Below, piece by piece: positions 27,690 through 36,632 of a stretch of DNA of 64,000 bases. The notes beneath the pieces were generated by a model, which saw only the letters and a list, made by a program, of their open reading frames with translations, made no database searches and had not been told where the DNA came from. The stretch is from Polyangiaceae bacterium. GTDB lineage: Bacteria > Myxococcota_A > Polyangia > Polyangiales > Polyangiaceae. Numbering within the stretch: position 1 is the first letter of the stretch; each line of letters opens with the position of its first letter. The stretch is taken from assembly GCA_041389725.1 (NCBI GenBank), contig JAWKRG010000006.1, positions 310,001-374,000 of the forward strand, read 5' to 3'. The translations under genes and the position numbers were made by a program.

Positions 27690-28490
27690 ATGCGCCGCTT
27701 CTTGTCTCTGATTCTGCTCGGCGCCCTCGCGACCCCAACCGCATGCGGGGGGCGCGGCTCGAAGACTCCGGGGGGTGACCCCGTCCGCATGAGTGAAAGC
27801 GAGTACGACGTGGCGCGCGACCTCTGGCTGCGCCAACGCAAGCCCCGCGAGGCCCTAGCCCACGCCTTGGAAGCCGTGGAACTCGACGACGAGAATCACG
27901 AGGCCTCCCACCTGGCAGCGCTGATCTACCTGGAGTTCTGCAGCCAAGGCAGCGACGACTGCCGCCTGGGCGAGGCCGAGCGCCTGGTGCGCCAGGCGCT
28001 GGACGCGAAGGCGGACTTCCGCGAGGCCAAGAACACCCTCGGCGTGGTGCTCATTCATGAAAAGCGCTACCCGGAAGCCATCCAAGTCCTCAAGCCGCTG
28101 ACCGAAGACATCCTGTATCAGACGCCGGAGAACGCCTGGGGCAACTTGGGCTGGGCGTATTTTCAGCATGGAAAGCTCGATTTGGCCATCGATGCCTTGC
28201 GGCGCTCGCTGGCGGCCCAGCCGCTATTTTGCGTGGGCGCCTTTCGGCTCGGCCTCGCCCTGGAGAAGAAGGGTGAGCTGACGGAGGCCGCCAGCGCCCT
28301 GAGCCAGGCCCTCGACACCCAGGCACCGGGTTGCTCGGGGCTGCAAGAAGCGCTACTCGCTCGCGGTCGGGTTCATCAGCGCCTCGGGCAAGCCGCCGAG
28401 GCGGAAGCGGACTTCAAGAGCTGTTTGGAGCTGTCGGCGAAATCTCCGACGGGCAAAGAATGCCGCTCCATGATGGCAAAACTCAAGTAG
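27690..28490 (+). CDS. TPR lipoprotein, Tgl/PilF-like
   Basis: Protein of 266 aa from ATG 27690. The signal peptide ends TPTAC, a lipobox. The mature part is a row of tetratricopeptide repeats (about residues 40-255): EAVELDDENHEASHLAALIY, QALDAKADFREAKNTLGVVL, NAWGNLGWAYFQHGKLDLAI and others. It resembles Tgl of Myxococcus and PilF/PilW of other bacteria, lipoproteins that help assemble the type IV pilus secretin. The adjacent RodZ-like gene is the same pairing (pilF-rodZ) seen in other Proteobacteria, which strengthens the call. Experimental role here is unproven. Confidence 0.75.
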   Translation: MRRFLSLILLGALATPTACGGRGSKTPGGDPVRMSESEYDVARDLWLRQRKPREALAHALEAVELDDENHEASHLAALIYLEFCSQGSDDCRLGEAERLVRQALDAKADFREAKNTLGVVLIHEKRYPEAIQVLKPLTEDILYQTPENAWGNLGWAYFQHGKLDLAIDALRRSLAAQPLFCVGAFRLGLALEKKGELTEAASALSQALDTQAPGCSGLQEALLARGRVHQRLGQAAEAEADFKSCLELSAKSPTGKECRSMMAKLK

Positions 28491-28505
28491 GCTGCCTCTC
28501 CGCCG

Positions 28506-28934
28506 ATGGAGGAGACGGTCGGACAGTTTCTGCGACGCCACCGCGAGGCCCGACGCATGAGCGTCGAGGAGGTCTCGCGCGCGACGCGTGTGCCGATGTC
28601 GAGCGTCGAGCGCATCGAGACCGATCGCTTCGACGAGCTTCCAGGTGAAGTGTTCGTGCGAGGCTTCCTGAAGTCCTACGCCATCTCCGTCAGCTTGCCG
28701 CCAGACGAAGTGCTGGCTCGCTATACCAATAGCCGGCGCGTCGCCTGGGTGACGCCACTGCCGATTTCCAGCCCAACTCGGCCCGCTCGCGGCCGTCGCT
28801 TCGGCGTCGCGATCGCGTTCGTGCTGTTGCTCATCTTGTTCACCCTTGCTCTCAGTATCGTGCTGAAGCCGCGCGGTGACGACATGCCGCAAGAGCTCTC
28901 GCTGCTCACGTCCACGGCAACCCAGTCGGTGTGA
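28506..28934 (+). CDS. RodZ-like helix-turn-helix membrane protein
   Basis: Protein of 142 aa, 16 bases after the TPR gene. Residues about 5-70 are the RodZ/HTH_25 domain (GQFLRRHREARRMSVEEVS, TRVPMSSVERIETDRFDELPG, FVRGFLKSYA). A transmembrane helix lies at about 97-118. The usual large RodZ periplasmic domain is missing; only about 25 residues follow the helix, so this is a short form. RodZ-type proteins link MreB to the membrane. recO starts within its stop codon. Confidence 0.85.
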   Translation: MEETVGQFLRRHREARRMSVEEVSRATRVPMSSVERIETDRFDELPGEVFVRGFLKSYAISVSLPPDEVLARYTNSRRVAWVTPLPISSPTRPARGRRFGVAIAFVLLLILFTLALSIVLKPRGDDMPQELSLLTSTATQSV

Positions 28935-29653
28935 TGGCACGCCCGAGGACGCGCATTGCGTCCGCACGACACGAGACACGGGCGTGGGTGACTGCGCGCG
29001 TGACGACCGGCGATGCGGACTTGATCCTTACGCTCTTCACTGAATCCCTTGGACGCGTTTCCGCAATTGCCAAACACGCGCTGCGCAGTCGGCGGCGCTT
29101 CGCTGGCGCGCTCGAGCCCTTGCACACGTTGCATGTGACACTGCAGGAACGCGATGGCGTGGAGCTGATGACCTTGACGGAAGCGCGTCTCGACGTGGTG
29201 CGCCACCGCATCGCCAGCGACTTGGGTCTCATGCAAGCAGCGGGTCGCGCGCTCGCCTGGCTGAAACGTGCGGCGCCCGCACGCGTCGCGGAACCCGAGC
29301 TATGGGCGCGCACCGTCGCCTTGTTCGATCGCCTGGAAAACGGCTCGACGGGCGCGGAAACGGCCGTCGCCGCCTGGGGCGTCGGCCTGCTGGAGAGCGT
29401 CGGTTTCGGTCTCGAACTCGAGGCCTGCGTATCCTGCGGCGCCGTGTGCCCCGAGGGCAAGCCAGCGCGGGTCGACCCCGCACGCGGTGGGTTGGTGTGT
29501 CGCGCCTGCGGTGGCGGCAGCGAGACCCTCAGCGCGGTGCTGCGCGAAGCGCTGATCCGCGCGCGCGACGGCGACTTGGACTGCGTTCCCGCGGACTCGG
29601 CGTCCCGCGTCATCGAACTCACCGAGCGAACCCTGGCGCTGCATGTTGGCTGA
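28934..29653 (+). CDS. recO: DNA repair protein RecO
   Basis: Protein of 239 aa. The ATG at 28934 overlaps the RodZ stop (TGATG). The N-terminal OB fold starts ETRAWVTARVTTGDADLILTLFTESLG, and the zinc module in the second half has four cysteines: CVSCGAVC... and LVCRACG. RecO helps load RecA on gapped DNA with RecF/RecR. The length fits the family. Confidence 0.93.
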   Translation: MARPRTRIASARHETRAWVTARVTTGDADLILTLFTESLGRVSAIAKHALRSRRRFAGALEPLHTLHVTLQERDGVELMTLTEARLDVVRHRIASDLGLMQAAGRALAWLKRAAPARVAEPELWARTVALFDRLENGSTGAETAVAAWGVGLLESVGFGLELEACVSCGAVCPEGKPARVDPARGGLVCRACGGGSETLSAVLREALIRARDGDLDCVPADSASRVIELTERTLALHVG

Positions 29654-29701
29654 GGCGATCTTCCCTCTCGCGCTTGCCCCATAGCTGATAGACTCGGGGG
29701 C

Positions 29702-30229
29702 ATGATTCTCGACGCACGGCTCAGGAAGTTGGCCACGGGGGTGAGTGCAGCGGAAGCCGCCGAGGCGCATGCCAAGAGCATGCGCCCCGGTGAACTACTG
29801 AGCGTCGTGGAGCAGGCCCAAGCCACGGAGTTCGAAGCGACGCTGGAAGCCATGTTCCTGATGGCCGCCGTGGATGGCAACGTCAGCCGCGAAGAGCTCG
29901 AGCAACTGGCCGCGAGCTTCCAGGCCATCGTCGACATGCACAACGTCAAGGGACTGGACTTGTCTCGATTGCTGGCGGCCTTCAACGACAAGCTAGCGAA
30001 GGATGGCTGGCGCGCGCGCCTCGAAAAGGTCGGCCAGCGCATCATCGACCCGGATGCGCGGGGCTTCGCTTTTCGTTTGGCGGCGGGCGTGGCCTTCGTC
30101 GACGACCACGTGGCGCACGCGGAAGCGGCCGCCATCGAGGCCCTGGCTCGGGCCTTCGACCTGTCGGCGGAGGAGTCCCAGGCCATCCTGCACGAGGTGC
30201 ACGACGAGCTCTTTGGCAACGGCCTCTGA
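29702..30229 (+). CDS. TerB-like helical protein (second in the window)
   Basis: Protein of 175 aa. The motif pair of the family is visible: FLMAAVDGNVSREELEQL at about 58-75 and GVAFVDDHVAHAEAAAIEAL later, each an acidic loop in a helical hairpin. The arrangement resembles TerB/DUF533 domains and, more weakly, the other two TerB-like proteins here. The N-terminal 50 residues (RLRKLATGVSAAEAAEAHA) are an extra helical region. Position between recO and murJ suggests co-expression with envelope genes, but function is unknown. Confidence 0.75.
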   Translation: MILDARLRKLATGVSAAEAAEAHAKSMRPGELLSVVEQAQATEFEATLEAMFLMAAVDGNVSREELEQLAASFQAIVDMHNVKGLDLSRLLAAFNDKLAKDGWRARLEKVGQRIIDPDARGFAFRLAAGVAFVDDHVAHAEAAAIEALARAFDLSAEESQAILHEVHDELFGNGL

Positions 30230-30285
30230 GCCAGGCAAAGGCAGAAAAGTCGTAAACTTCAGGGCCCCGCGCTAGAGCCAGGGCG

Positions 30286-31914
30286 GTGGCCAGTTCTTCC
30301 TCGTCATCGCCGACGCCCTCGGCGTCGAGTCGCGGCGATGCCGAGCGACGGGCGATCACCGGGCGCGCCGGCATCGTCGCAGCGGGCACCCTCGCCTCGC
30401 GTCTTCTCGGCTTGGTGCGGGACCAGACCCTGGCCGCGCTGTTCTCGCGCGCCGCGACGGACGCCTTCTTCGTTGCCTTCACCATCCCGAACGTCCTGCG
30501 CCAGCTACTCGCGGAAGGCGCCGTTCAGAACGCCGTGCTGCCGGTGCTCTCCAAGACCAAAGAGCAACAAGGGGACGCCGCAGCGCACGAGTTCTTTCGC
30601 GCCTTGCGTGGCTTGTCGCTGCTGATCCTGATCGTGGTGAGCGTGCTCGGCGTGTGGCTGGCCCCCGCCTTGGTGGACCTGTTCGCTCACGGCTATCGCG
30701 ATGAGCCCGGTCAGTTCGAGCGAACCGTGACCGTGACGCGCTGGGTCTTCCCCTACATCTTCTTCATGGGCACCGCGGCGTTGGGCGTCGCCGCGCTCAA
30801 CGTCGAGAAGCGCTTCGTCGTCACCAGCTTCGCGCCAGGGCTGCTGAACGTCGCCTTCATTGCCTGCGCCTTCGGCCTGCCGACCTGGCTCACTCGCAGT
30901 GGTCACGACGCCATCCTCGCCATGGCCATCGGCGCGCTCCTTGGCGGACTGCTCCAGGTCGTGGCGCAGTGGCCGAGCCTGCGTGCCACTGGCTACCTCT
31001 CGCTACCGACGCTGCGGCTGTCGCACCCAGCGCTGCGCGAGACACTGCGGCGCATGGGCCCGGTACTGATCGGCCTGGGCGTGTACTACGTCGATGTGGT
31101 GCTCGCGCGCCGTTTCCTCAGCGAGTTGGGCCAGGGAGCACAAAGCTATTTCGCTTGGGCCCTGCGTCTCTGTGATTTCCCTCAGGGCATTTTCGTGATG
31201 GCCCTTTCCAGTGCCACCTTGCCCAGCCTGGCAGCGCTGGCAGCACGCGGCGACGCCGAAGAAGTCGCCAAGACCTTTGCCTACGGCTTGCGCCTCGCGC
31301 TCTTCGTGGGGCTCGCCGCTACGGCACTGCTCGTGTCGTGTGCCGAACCCCTGGTCGTGCTCATCTTCCAGCGTGGCGCCTTCGACGCCACGGCCGCGCA
31401 CGAAACGGCGAAGGCACTCATGGCTCAGGGCCTCGGCATTTGGGCCGTCGCAGCAGTGCGCCAATTGGTCAGCGTCTACTACGCACTGGGGGACACGCGC
31501 ACACCCGTGGTCGTTGCCGCTCTCGACCTCGGAGTCTTCGTGGTGCTGGCGCTGACGCTTCGTGTCCCCTTCGGTCACGTGGGGATCGGCCTCGCCGTCG
31601 CGGGCGCGTCCATTGCACAAATGGCCATGCTCTTCCTGGGGCTACGTGGAAAGCTCTCGTCCCTGCATCTGGGGGAGCTATTCGGCTCTGCCGCGCGCAC
31701 CTTGGGCGCGTGCGCCGTGGCTGCCATCGCTGCATGGTCGGTGGCGGGAGCGACAGCACAGCCCCCGGATGCGTCGGCTTGGTGGCGCCTGGTTCCCGGC
31801 ATCGCAGCAGGGTCGAGCTTCGGTCTGGCCTTCCTGATGGCGGCCTGGTTGCTGCGCAGCCAAGAGTTGCACGTGCTGAGCGAGGGACTTCTGCGCCGGT
31901 TGCGCCGGCGCTAG
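30286..31914 (+). CDS. murJ: Lipid II flippase MurJ
   Basis: Protein of 542 aa from GTG 30286, preceded by a Ser-rich stretch. The MurJ/MviN family features are present: RLLGLVRDQTLAALF, AFFVAFTIPNVLRQLLAEGA, and 14 or so transmembrane helices up to residue 525. It flips the peptidoglycan precursor lipid II across the inner membrane and is normally essential. The charged Arg residues in the central cavity loops (LVRD, LNVEKRF) are conserved in the family. Confidence 0.95.
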   Translation: MASSSSSSPTPSASSRGDAERRAITGRAGIVAAGTLASRLLGLVRDQTLAALFSRAATDAFFVAFTIPNVLRQLLAEGAVQNAVLPVLSKTKEQQGDAAAHEFFRALRGLSLLILIVVSVLGVWLAPALVDLFAHGYRDEPGQFERTVTVTRWVFPYIFFMGTAALGVAALNVEKRFVVTSFAPGLLNVAFIACAFGLPTWLTRSGHDAILAMAIGALLGGLLQVVAQWPSLRATGYLSLPTLRLSHPALRETLRRMGPVLIGLGVYYVDVVLARRFLSELGQGAQSYFAWALRLCDFPQGIFVMALSSATLPSLAALAARGDAEEVAKTFAYGLRLALFVGLAATALLVSCAEPLVVLIFQRGAFDATAAHETAKALMAQGLGIWAVAAVRQLVSVYYALGDTRTPVVVAALDLGVFVVLALTLRVPFGHVGIGLAVAGASIAQMAMLFLGLRGKLSSLHLGELFGSAARTLGACAVAAIAAWSVAGATAQPPDASAWWRLVPGIAAGSSFGLAFLMAAWLLRSQELHVLSEGLLRRLRRR

Positions 31915-31979
31915 CCGTGCCAAAGCGCCCAGCCCATCGCCGATCGCGGAACTAGTCGCTCGTGCTAGTATGTACGTCC

Positions 31980-33125
31980 ATGCGGGGAGTGAATTCCGCC
32001 CTGATGATTGGCCTCTGGCTGTGCGTGGGCTGTGGCCTCGAGACCCAAGGCGGCGGCGGTGCGGCTCAGGACCCCGACGGAAGTAGCGGCGGCGCGAGCG
32101 CCGTGGACGCGGCCTTCAATTTGGGTGGGCACGCGGGCGCGGGCGCAAGCGCGGGTGCGAACGCGGACGCGGGAACCGATACGGATGCCGCCGTCGGGGG
32201 CGCGGCAGGCAGTAGCGGCGGTGGCGCCGGGACGGGAGGCGGCGGCGCCCTCGAAGTCTGCAACAACAACAAAGACGATGACGGTGACGGGAAGGTCGAC
32301 TGCGAAGACTCGGACTGCAGTCCCACCCACTTGTGCGTACCCAATGTGCCGGGCGGCTGGACCGGCCCTGTCGTCTTGGCCGAAGAAGTCAGCGCTCCTG
32401 CGGCGTGCAGCGCGCAAGGAGGCCAACCGAACCAGACCTTCGAAGGCGGAACGATCAGCGACGTGCCGCCCCTCAGCTGTCCAAGCTGCGTGTGCAACGC
32501 GGGCAGCTCGAGCTGCGCGGATCCAAAGATCACGTCCTACTCCGAGAAGGGCTGCTCCAAAGAAGTCGCGAACGCCACCGTGACGGGGTGCGCGCAGCTC
32601 AGCGGGAACACGACCCAGAATTCCTACAAGCTCACTGCGGGCAAAGCGTCCGGCAGCTGCGCGGCGGGCACCCTGGGCACCGAAGTACGAGTTCCACCCA
32701 CCCTCTCGGCGCACGCGCGTGCGTGTGGCGGCGGCACCCTGGGCGCGGGCTGCAGTGGAGGCAAGTGCGTTGCGAAAGGCACGGGCAGCTACAACCGCTA
32801 CTGCATCCAGCGCGGCGGTGACCAGGCCTGTCCCACGGCCTTCCCGAAGAAGACGACCTTCAGTAGCTGGAAGGACCAACGCACCTGCGCTGCTTGCACT
32901 TGCGGCAGCGTGCAGTGCGAACACACGGGCGCAGCCTTCGACAACTACTCCGGGGGTCAATGCAGCGGAAGCCTCGGAGTCACCAGTGCGGGCGCCTGCA
33001 CCGACTTGCCAGGCGGGGAAAACTCGATGGGCGTGCTGACCACCACGACGGCGGCGTGCGCGCCCTCGGGTGGAGGTGTGACCGGGAGCCTGACGGAAAC
33101 CGCCGTGACCTTTTGTTGCCTCTGA
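31980..33125 (+). CDS. Cys-rich uncharacterised lipoprotein
   Basis: Protein of 381 aa from ATG 31980. The signal peptide ends LCVGC. After a Gly/Ala/Ala-Gly linker comes the motif VCNNNKDDDGDGKVDCEDSDC, a MopE-like metal-binding type motif (Asp-rich with paired Cys), then about 250 residues with more than 20 cysteines in short repeats (CPSCVCNAGSSSC, CGGGTLGAGCSGGKC, CAACTCGSVQC). It is probably a disulfide-rich surface protein. No family name can be given. Codon use looks like its neighbours. Confidence 0.75.
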   Translation: MRGVNSALMIGLWLCVGCGLETQGGGGAAQDPDGSSGGASAVDAAFNLGGHAGAGASAGANADAGTDTDAAVGGAAGSSGGGAGTGGGGALEVCNNNKDDDGDGKVDCEDSDCSPTHLCVPNVPGGWTGPVVLAEEVSAPAACSAQGGQPNQTFEGGTISDVPPLSCPSCVCNAGSSSCADPKITSYSEKGCSKEVANATVTGCAQLSGNTTQNSYKLTAGKASGSCAAGTLGTEVRVPPTLSAHARACGGGTLGAGCSGGKCVAKGTGSYNRYCIQRGGDQACPTAFPKKTTFSSWKDQRTCAACTCGSVQCEHTGAAFDNYSGGQCSGSLGVTSAGACTDLPGGENSMGVLTTTTAACAPSGGGVTGSLTETAVTFCCL

Positions 33126-33225
33126 TCACCGCGGCGCCCGACCCGCGCCGGCACGTACCCCTCGCCCGGCCATCCAAGCCCCTGCAAAAACGTTGGTGAA
33201 CTTGGCGCAACGCAACCCTCAGTCT

Positions 33226-33876
33226 ATGGTCCCACCCGTGGCAGCGCCCAAGGAAAGCACGGTCGTCGAAGCGCGCTTCGCTTACGGCGCGCAGAGCGAC
33301 GCCTCGCTGCCCCCACCGACGTTGGTCGAGGTGGCCTTCGCTGGAAGGTCGAACGTCGGCAAGAGCAGCCTGCTGAACTGCATGCTGTCCCGCAAGAACT
33401 TGGTTCGCACCAGCAACACGCCAGGCTGCACGAGGCAAATCGCGTTCTACGAAACGACCCTCGCAGACGACTCCAAGCTCTACCTCGTGGATCTTCCCGG
33501 ATTCGGCTACGCCAAGCGCTCGAAGACCGAGCGCAGCAGTTGGGCTCAGTTGATCGAGGGCTACCTCTCCACGCGCGTGAGTCTGTCGGCGGTCGTGCTA
33601 CTGATCGACGTCCGGCGCGGAGTCCAGCCAGAAGAGCGAGAGCTGGCTGAGTTCATCGCGCACGCCAACGCGCAGCGCGCCAAACAGGTGCAGTTGGTGT
33701 GGGTCGCGACCAAGCTGGACAAGCTGCCCAAGAGTCAGCAGAAGCCCGAACTCGAAGGCCTCAAGCGCACGCTGGGGCATATGCTGCTTGGCGTGTCCGC
33801 AGTCACCGGCGACGGCCGCGACGCGCTCTGGCGCCGCCTGCGCGGGCTCAGTTCCCTCGAAGCATCCGGGGATTGA
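33226..33876 (+). CDS. engB: Ribosome biogenesis GTPase EngB (YsxC)
   Basis: Protein of 216 aa from ATG 33226 (a longer in-frame start at 33193 exists). G motifs: AGRSNVGKSSLLN (P-loop), SNTPGCTRQIAFY (switch I), DLPGFGYAKRSK (G3) and TKLDKL (G4), then GVSAVTGDG (G5). EngB/YsxC helps mature the large ribosomal subunit and is usually essential. It is followed by the repeat cluster at 33882. Confidence 0.95.
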   Translation: MVPPVAAPKESTVVEARFAYGAQSDASLPPPTLVEVAFAGRSNVGKSSLLNCMLSRKNLVRTSNTPGCTRQIAFYETTLADDSKLYLVDLPGFGYAKRSKTERSSWAQLIEGYLSTRVSLSAVVLLIDVRRGVQPEERELAEFIAHANAQRAKQVQLVWVATKLDKLPKSQQKPELEGLKRTLGHMLLGVSAVTGDGRDALWRRLRGLSSLEASGD

Positions 33877-33881
33877 GCGCT

Positions 33882-33933
33882 GTCGAGGGTCGAATCCGTC
33901 GAGGGTCGGTCCGGTCGAGTCCGTCGAGGGTCG
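33882..33933 (+). repeat. Short direct repeats GTCGAGGGTCG
   Basis: Three perfect copies of GTCGAGGGTCG lie at 33882-33892, 33898-33908 and 33923-33933, with partial copies (GTCGAGT, GTCGAGC) around 33914 and 33939. The cluster fills the space between engB and the convergent membrane-protein gene. There is no clear inverted repeat, so it is not a typical terminator. Confidence 0.8.
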
Positions 33934-33967
33934 AACTCGTCGAGCGCAGCAGCGTCGTCGCGTCAGG

Positions 33968-34678
33968 TCAGGGCACGGAACCCACGGCGTCCCGGCCCGA
34001 GAGTTCGCTGCCGCAATCACCGTAGAGGGTGAAGCGATGCGGCGTCCCCGGCAGATCGAAACGCCACGCGGGTCCGCCCCGCGCGCGGTAGTACTCGATG
34101 CGCGCCATACGATCCCTCGGCGCACCGCGTTTGATGGCGTGAGCCCACACTTCACGCGGACCGCAGCGAGGGTCTGGCAGCGCCTCGATGGGCGCAGCAG
34201 CGCAAGGGAAGTCAGTCACGTCGGGATCGGCGGCTAGACCTTCCTGGCGCAAATGGATGTTCTGCTTTCCGCAGTAGTGACGGCGCGGTAGCGAACCGGG
34301 CTCTCGCGGCGGCTGCGGCCCCTGACCCTGCCCGCTCTGGAAGGAGTAGCGCGCCCGTCCCGGCCCCTCACTCACGTCGATGGTTCCATCCGCGCGTACC
34401 GCTTCCATCACGATGCCGCGCAACAGAGCGCGCGGCGTCAGCTGCCGGGCGCGCGCCAGCGTGGCGATCGGATCGACCGAAGCGGGGTAGCCGACCACAC
34501 CCTCGGTGGTGGGCGGACCGGGAGGCGCCGCCACTTCGGGTCGGGACGCCAGCTTGGCCCAGTAGGAGAGCGCCAAGCACCCGGCAAAGGCGACGCCGAG
34601 GATGGCAATCCCGCTGACGCGGTCACGCTTGCGCGCAGCTTCGATGGCGGCGAGCTCGGCTTGGAGCGCTTCGGTCAT
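33968..34678 (-). CDS. Uncharacterised single-TM protein
   Basis: Protein of 236 aa from ATG 34678. A charged N-terminus (TEALQAELAAIEAARKRDR) precedes one transmembrane helix (GIAILGVAFAGCLALSYWA, about residues 24-42). The rest is periplasmic-looking, with a Pro/Gly linker and scattered Cys (RRHYCGKQ, TDFPCAAA, YGDCGSE). Weak recognisable features only. It faces engB tail to tail across the repeat cluster. Confidence 0.65.
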   Translation of the reverse strand: MTEALQAELAAIEAARKRDRVSGIAILGVAFAGCLALSYWAKLASRPEVAAPPGPPTTEGVVGYPASVDPIATLARARQLTPRALLRGIVMEAVRADGTIDVSEGPGRARYSFQSGQGQGPQPPREPGSLPRRHYCGKQNIHLRQEGLAADPDVTDFPCAAAPIEALPDPRCGPREVWAHAIKRGAPRDRMARIEYYRARGGPAWRFDLPGTPHRFTLYGDCGSELSGRDAVGSVP

Positions 34679-34857
34679 CAGGCCGCTCCCTATCACACCC
34701 CTTGAGTCCGACCACGCAATTTCAAGCCAAACCCTGGCGGTCGAGCCGGAGCCGGACTGCCCGGGGCAGGTGGCCCCGCGCTGATTTCGTCGGACACGTT
34801 GATTTGGTCGCGAACCTAGGCTATCCGTTTCGCCCCTCGCTGGCTTGCCAGCGACCC

Positions 34858-34929
34858 GGGCGCATAACTCAGTGGTAGAGTGCGATCTTCACACGGTCGA
34901 AGTCGCAGGTTCAAGTCCTGCTGCGCCCA
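34858..34929 (+). tRNA. tRNA-Val (anticodon CAC)
   Basis: Acceptor GGGCGCA pairs with TGCGCCC; D arm ACTCAGTGGTAGAGT; anticodon stem CGATC/GGTCG with loop TTCACAC (anticodon CAC, reads GTG); T arm with GGTTCAAGTCC. The discriminator is A and CCA is not encoded (the next bases are CAA), unlike the tRNA-Pro. Confidence 0.95.
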
Positions 34930-34937
34930 CAATAAAA

Positions 34938-34961
34938 CCTCGCCGCGCTTCAGTGGCGGGG
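34938..34961 (+). terminator. Rho-independent-type terminator after tRNA-Val
   Basis: A 9-bp stem (CCTCGCCGC at 34938-34946 with GTGGCGGGG at 34953-34961, two G-T wobbles) with a 6-base loop GCTTCA is followed by GCTTTCT, a short T-rich stretch, eight bases after the tRNA end. A run of A precedes it. Confidence 0.55.
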
Positions 34962-35016
34962 GCTTTCTCAGGCACTCGGGGCGCTTCTGGCTCTTCTCAC
35001 TCGGTAGTGGGCGGCC

Positions 35017-35946
35017 CTACTTGCATCCCGGCAGGTCGCAGACTCCGGCGACACACTCGAGGCCGCCGACGCAGAGCGGATTGCTCACCTTTGGATTGAG
35101 ATTGCTCGGGCAGGCCTGGCCCGACTCCCCGGCAGGAGCGCAGGTGCCCGTGACGCTGCCATCGTCGCCACCTACGCACACCAGTCCCAACCCACAAATG
35201 AAGTTCTGATCCCCGCCACAGGGCGCGCCGGCGTTCGGCTGCTTCTCCACCGGGTCGCCGGGGGTGCAGGTGCCCGCAGTGCAGACGTGGGTCCCCGCGC
35301 AAGCCTCACCCGGAGAGCAGGCAGCACCCGGCGCTTTTGGCTTCGTGCCGCCGGTGCTGACGACCACGCACTGCTTGGACGGGACGTTGCAGATCAGGCC
35401 TTGGGGACACTCGTACTTGAGGTCCACCAGCTGACAAGGAACCGATGTCGGGGTCTGACACACGCCGGTCTCGCCCTGTACCTGAGTGCTGCACACCTTG
35501 TTGTCACCCAAACACACGCTCTTGAAGTTGCACGCTTCCCCATCCCCGCCGATACCGCCGAAGGGCAGGAACTCGCCCACGTCGTTCAAGAAGTCACCGC
35601 AGTCCATCGCCGACACGCGCTGCGCCGCGTTGGCGGGCATGTCCGCTCCCACCTCGAACTGCTCCGTGAGCTGAACGCATTTGCTCTTCTGAACTGCCTG
35701 GCACAGCTGCGAGTCCCACTGAGACGTGATGGCCAGATTCGCATCGCAATCGAATAGCTTCGTGCAGTAGGCGCTCGCGAGCTGAGTACAGGCGTCGACG
35801 TGAGGCTCCGAACTGCAAGCACTCGGCGCAGCGTCCACGCCTGCATCACCGGCGGGACTGCCCTTCGCGTCGTCACTGCCACAGCCCGCGCACAGCCAGA
35901 GCCCACAAGCCAAGCCGAACCAACCACTAGCAATTTTCAGCCGCAT
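35017..35946 (-). CDS. Cys-rich myxobacterial lipoprotein
   Basis: Protein of 309 aa; ATG 35946 gives a signal peptide ending LWLCAGC, a lipobox. After an Asp/Ala-rich spacer there are over 30 cysteines in the style of the large Sorangiineae lipoprotein families (DACTQLASAYCTKLFDCDAN, ACSPGEACAGTHVC, PLCVGGLECVAGVCDLPGCK). Such proteins are likely on the cell surface, stabilised by disulfides; no enzymatic domain is seen. Similar N-terminal cores occur repeatedly in these genomes. Confidence 0.8.
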   Translation of the reverse strand: MRLKIASGWFGLACGLWLCAGCGSDDAKGSPAGDAGVDAAPSACSSEPHVDACTQLASAYCTKLFDCDANLAITSQWDSQLCQAVQKSKCVQLTEQFEVGADMPANAAQRVSAMDCGDFLNDVGEFLPFGGIGGDGEACNFKSVCLGDNKVCSTQVQGETGVCQTPTSVPCQLVDLKYECPQGLICNVPSKQCVVVSTGGTKPKAPGAACSPGEACAGTHVCTAGTCTPGDPVEKQPNAGAPCGGDQNFICGLGLVCVGGDDGSVTGTCAPAGESGQACPSNLNPKVSNPLCVGGLECVAGVCDLPGCK

Positions 35947-36009
35947 GCCTCACCTCGCAGCGCCTTTTACTACGCTTTCGGGGCGGCTCGCGCAAAACCC
36001 GCGCGGGCC

Positions 36010-36531
36010 TCACGCCTCTTCGAACTTCAGCACCTCGAAGCGCGACACCACCGCGGGACGACCCGGCGCGATCCCAGCTTTTCTGCGCGCGATCTCCAAT
36101 TGTGCATCGACGCTCTCGACGCCGGGCACGTCCGGGAGCAGCACGCCGCGCCGACCACTAGCATCGCGCACCACCACGCCGTAGCGCCTCGGATCCAGCT
36201 GCGAAACGTCATCAACAGTTTGCTCCGGCAGCAGCACGCTGACCTCGATGGCCAGACGGGGCAGCTCTTCGGGCTCGACGGGAGCGAATCTGGGATCTTG
36301 GGTCGCGGCGAGCACCGCGTTGCGAGCGGTTTCTTCGCTCACGCTCCCGCAGACGGCAGCTAGGGTGCCTATACACCCGCGCAAAGCTTGGTCGCCTCGC
36401 CCGCGCAGCGTCACGAAGACGGGGGCCTGGGGTCCTTGCGCAGGCGGGTGGAAGGGCTGGCCGCGCAGGGCGGTCTGAAGCGCCTGACGCGCCAAGGCTG
36501 GCAAGCTGGGACCGATCTCGCGCAACTCCAC
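36010..36531 (-). CDS. AMMECR1-domain protein
   Basis: Protein of 173 aa from GTG 36531. The AMMECR1 core is seen at about residues 35-165: VFVTLRGRGDQALRGCIGTL (the LRGCIG signature), AATQDPRFAPVEPEELPRL, IEVSVLLPEQ, and YGVVVRDASGRRGVLLPDV. In many bacteria this protein lies beside MEMO and radical SAM genes (AmmeMemoRadiSam), but here no partner is adjacent. Function of the domain is unknown; it may be a modifying enzyme with a conserved Cys. Confidence 0.88.
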   Translation of the reverse strand: MELREIGPSLPALARQALQTALRGQPFHPPAQGPQAPVFVTLRGRGDQALRGCIGTLAAVCGSVSEETARNAVLAATQDPRFAPVEPEELPRLAIEVSVLLPEQTVDDVSQLDPRRYGVVVRDASGRRGVLLPDVPGVESVDAQLEIARRKAGIAPGRPAVVSRFEVLKFEEA

Positions 36532-36632
36532 GGCCCGGGACTCTAGCCCCAGGCGTGGTGAGAAACGAGAGTCAGCGCGCGGGGCTCGCAATTCTGAATG
36601 GAATTGCAGACGCAAGACACTAGGCTCGCGCC

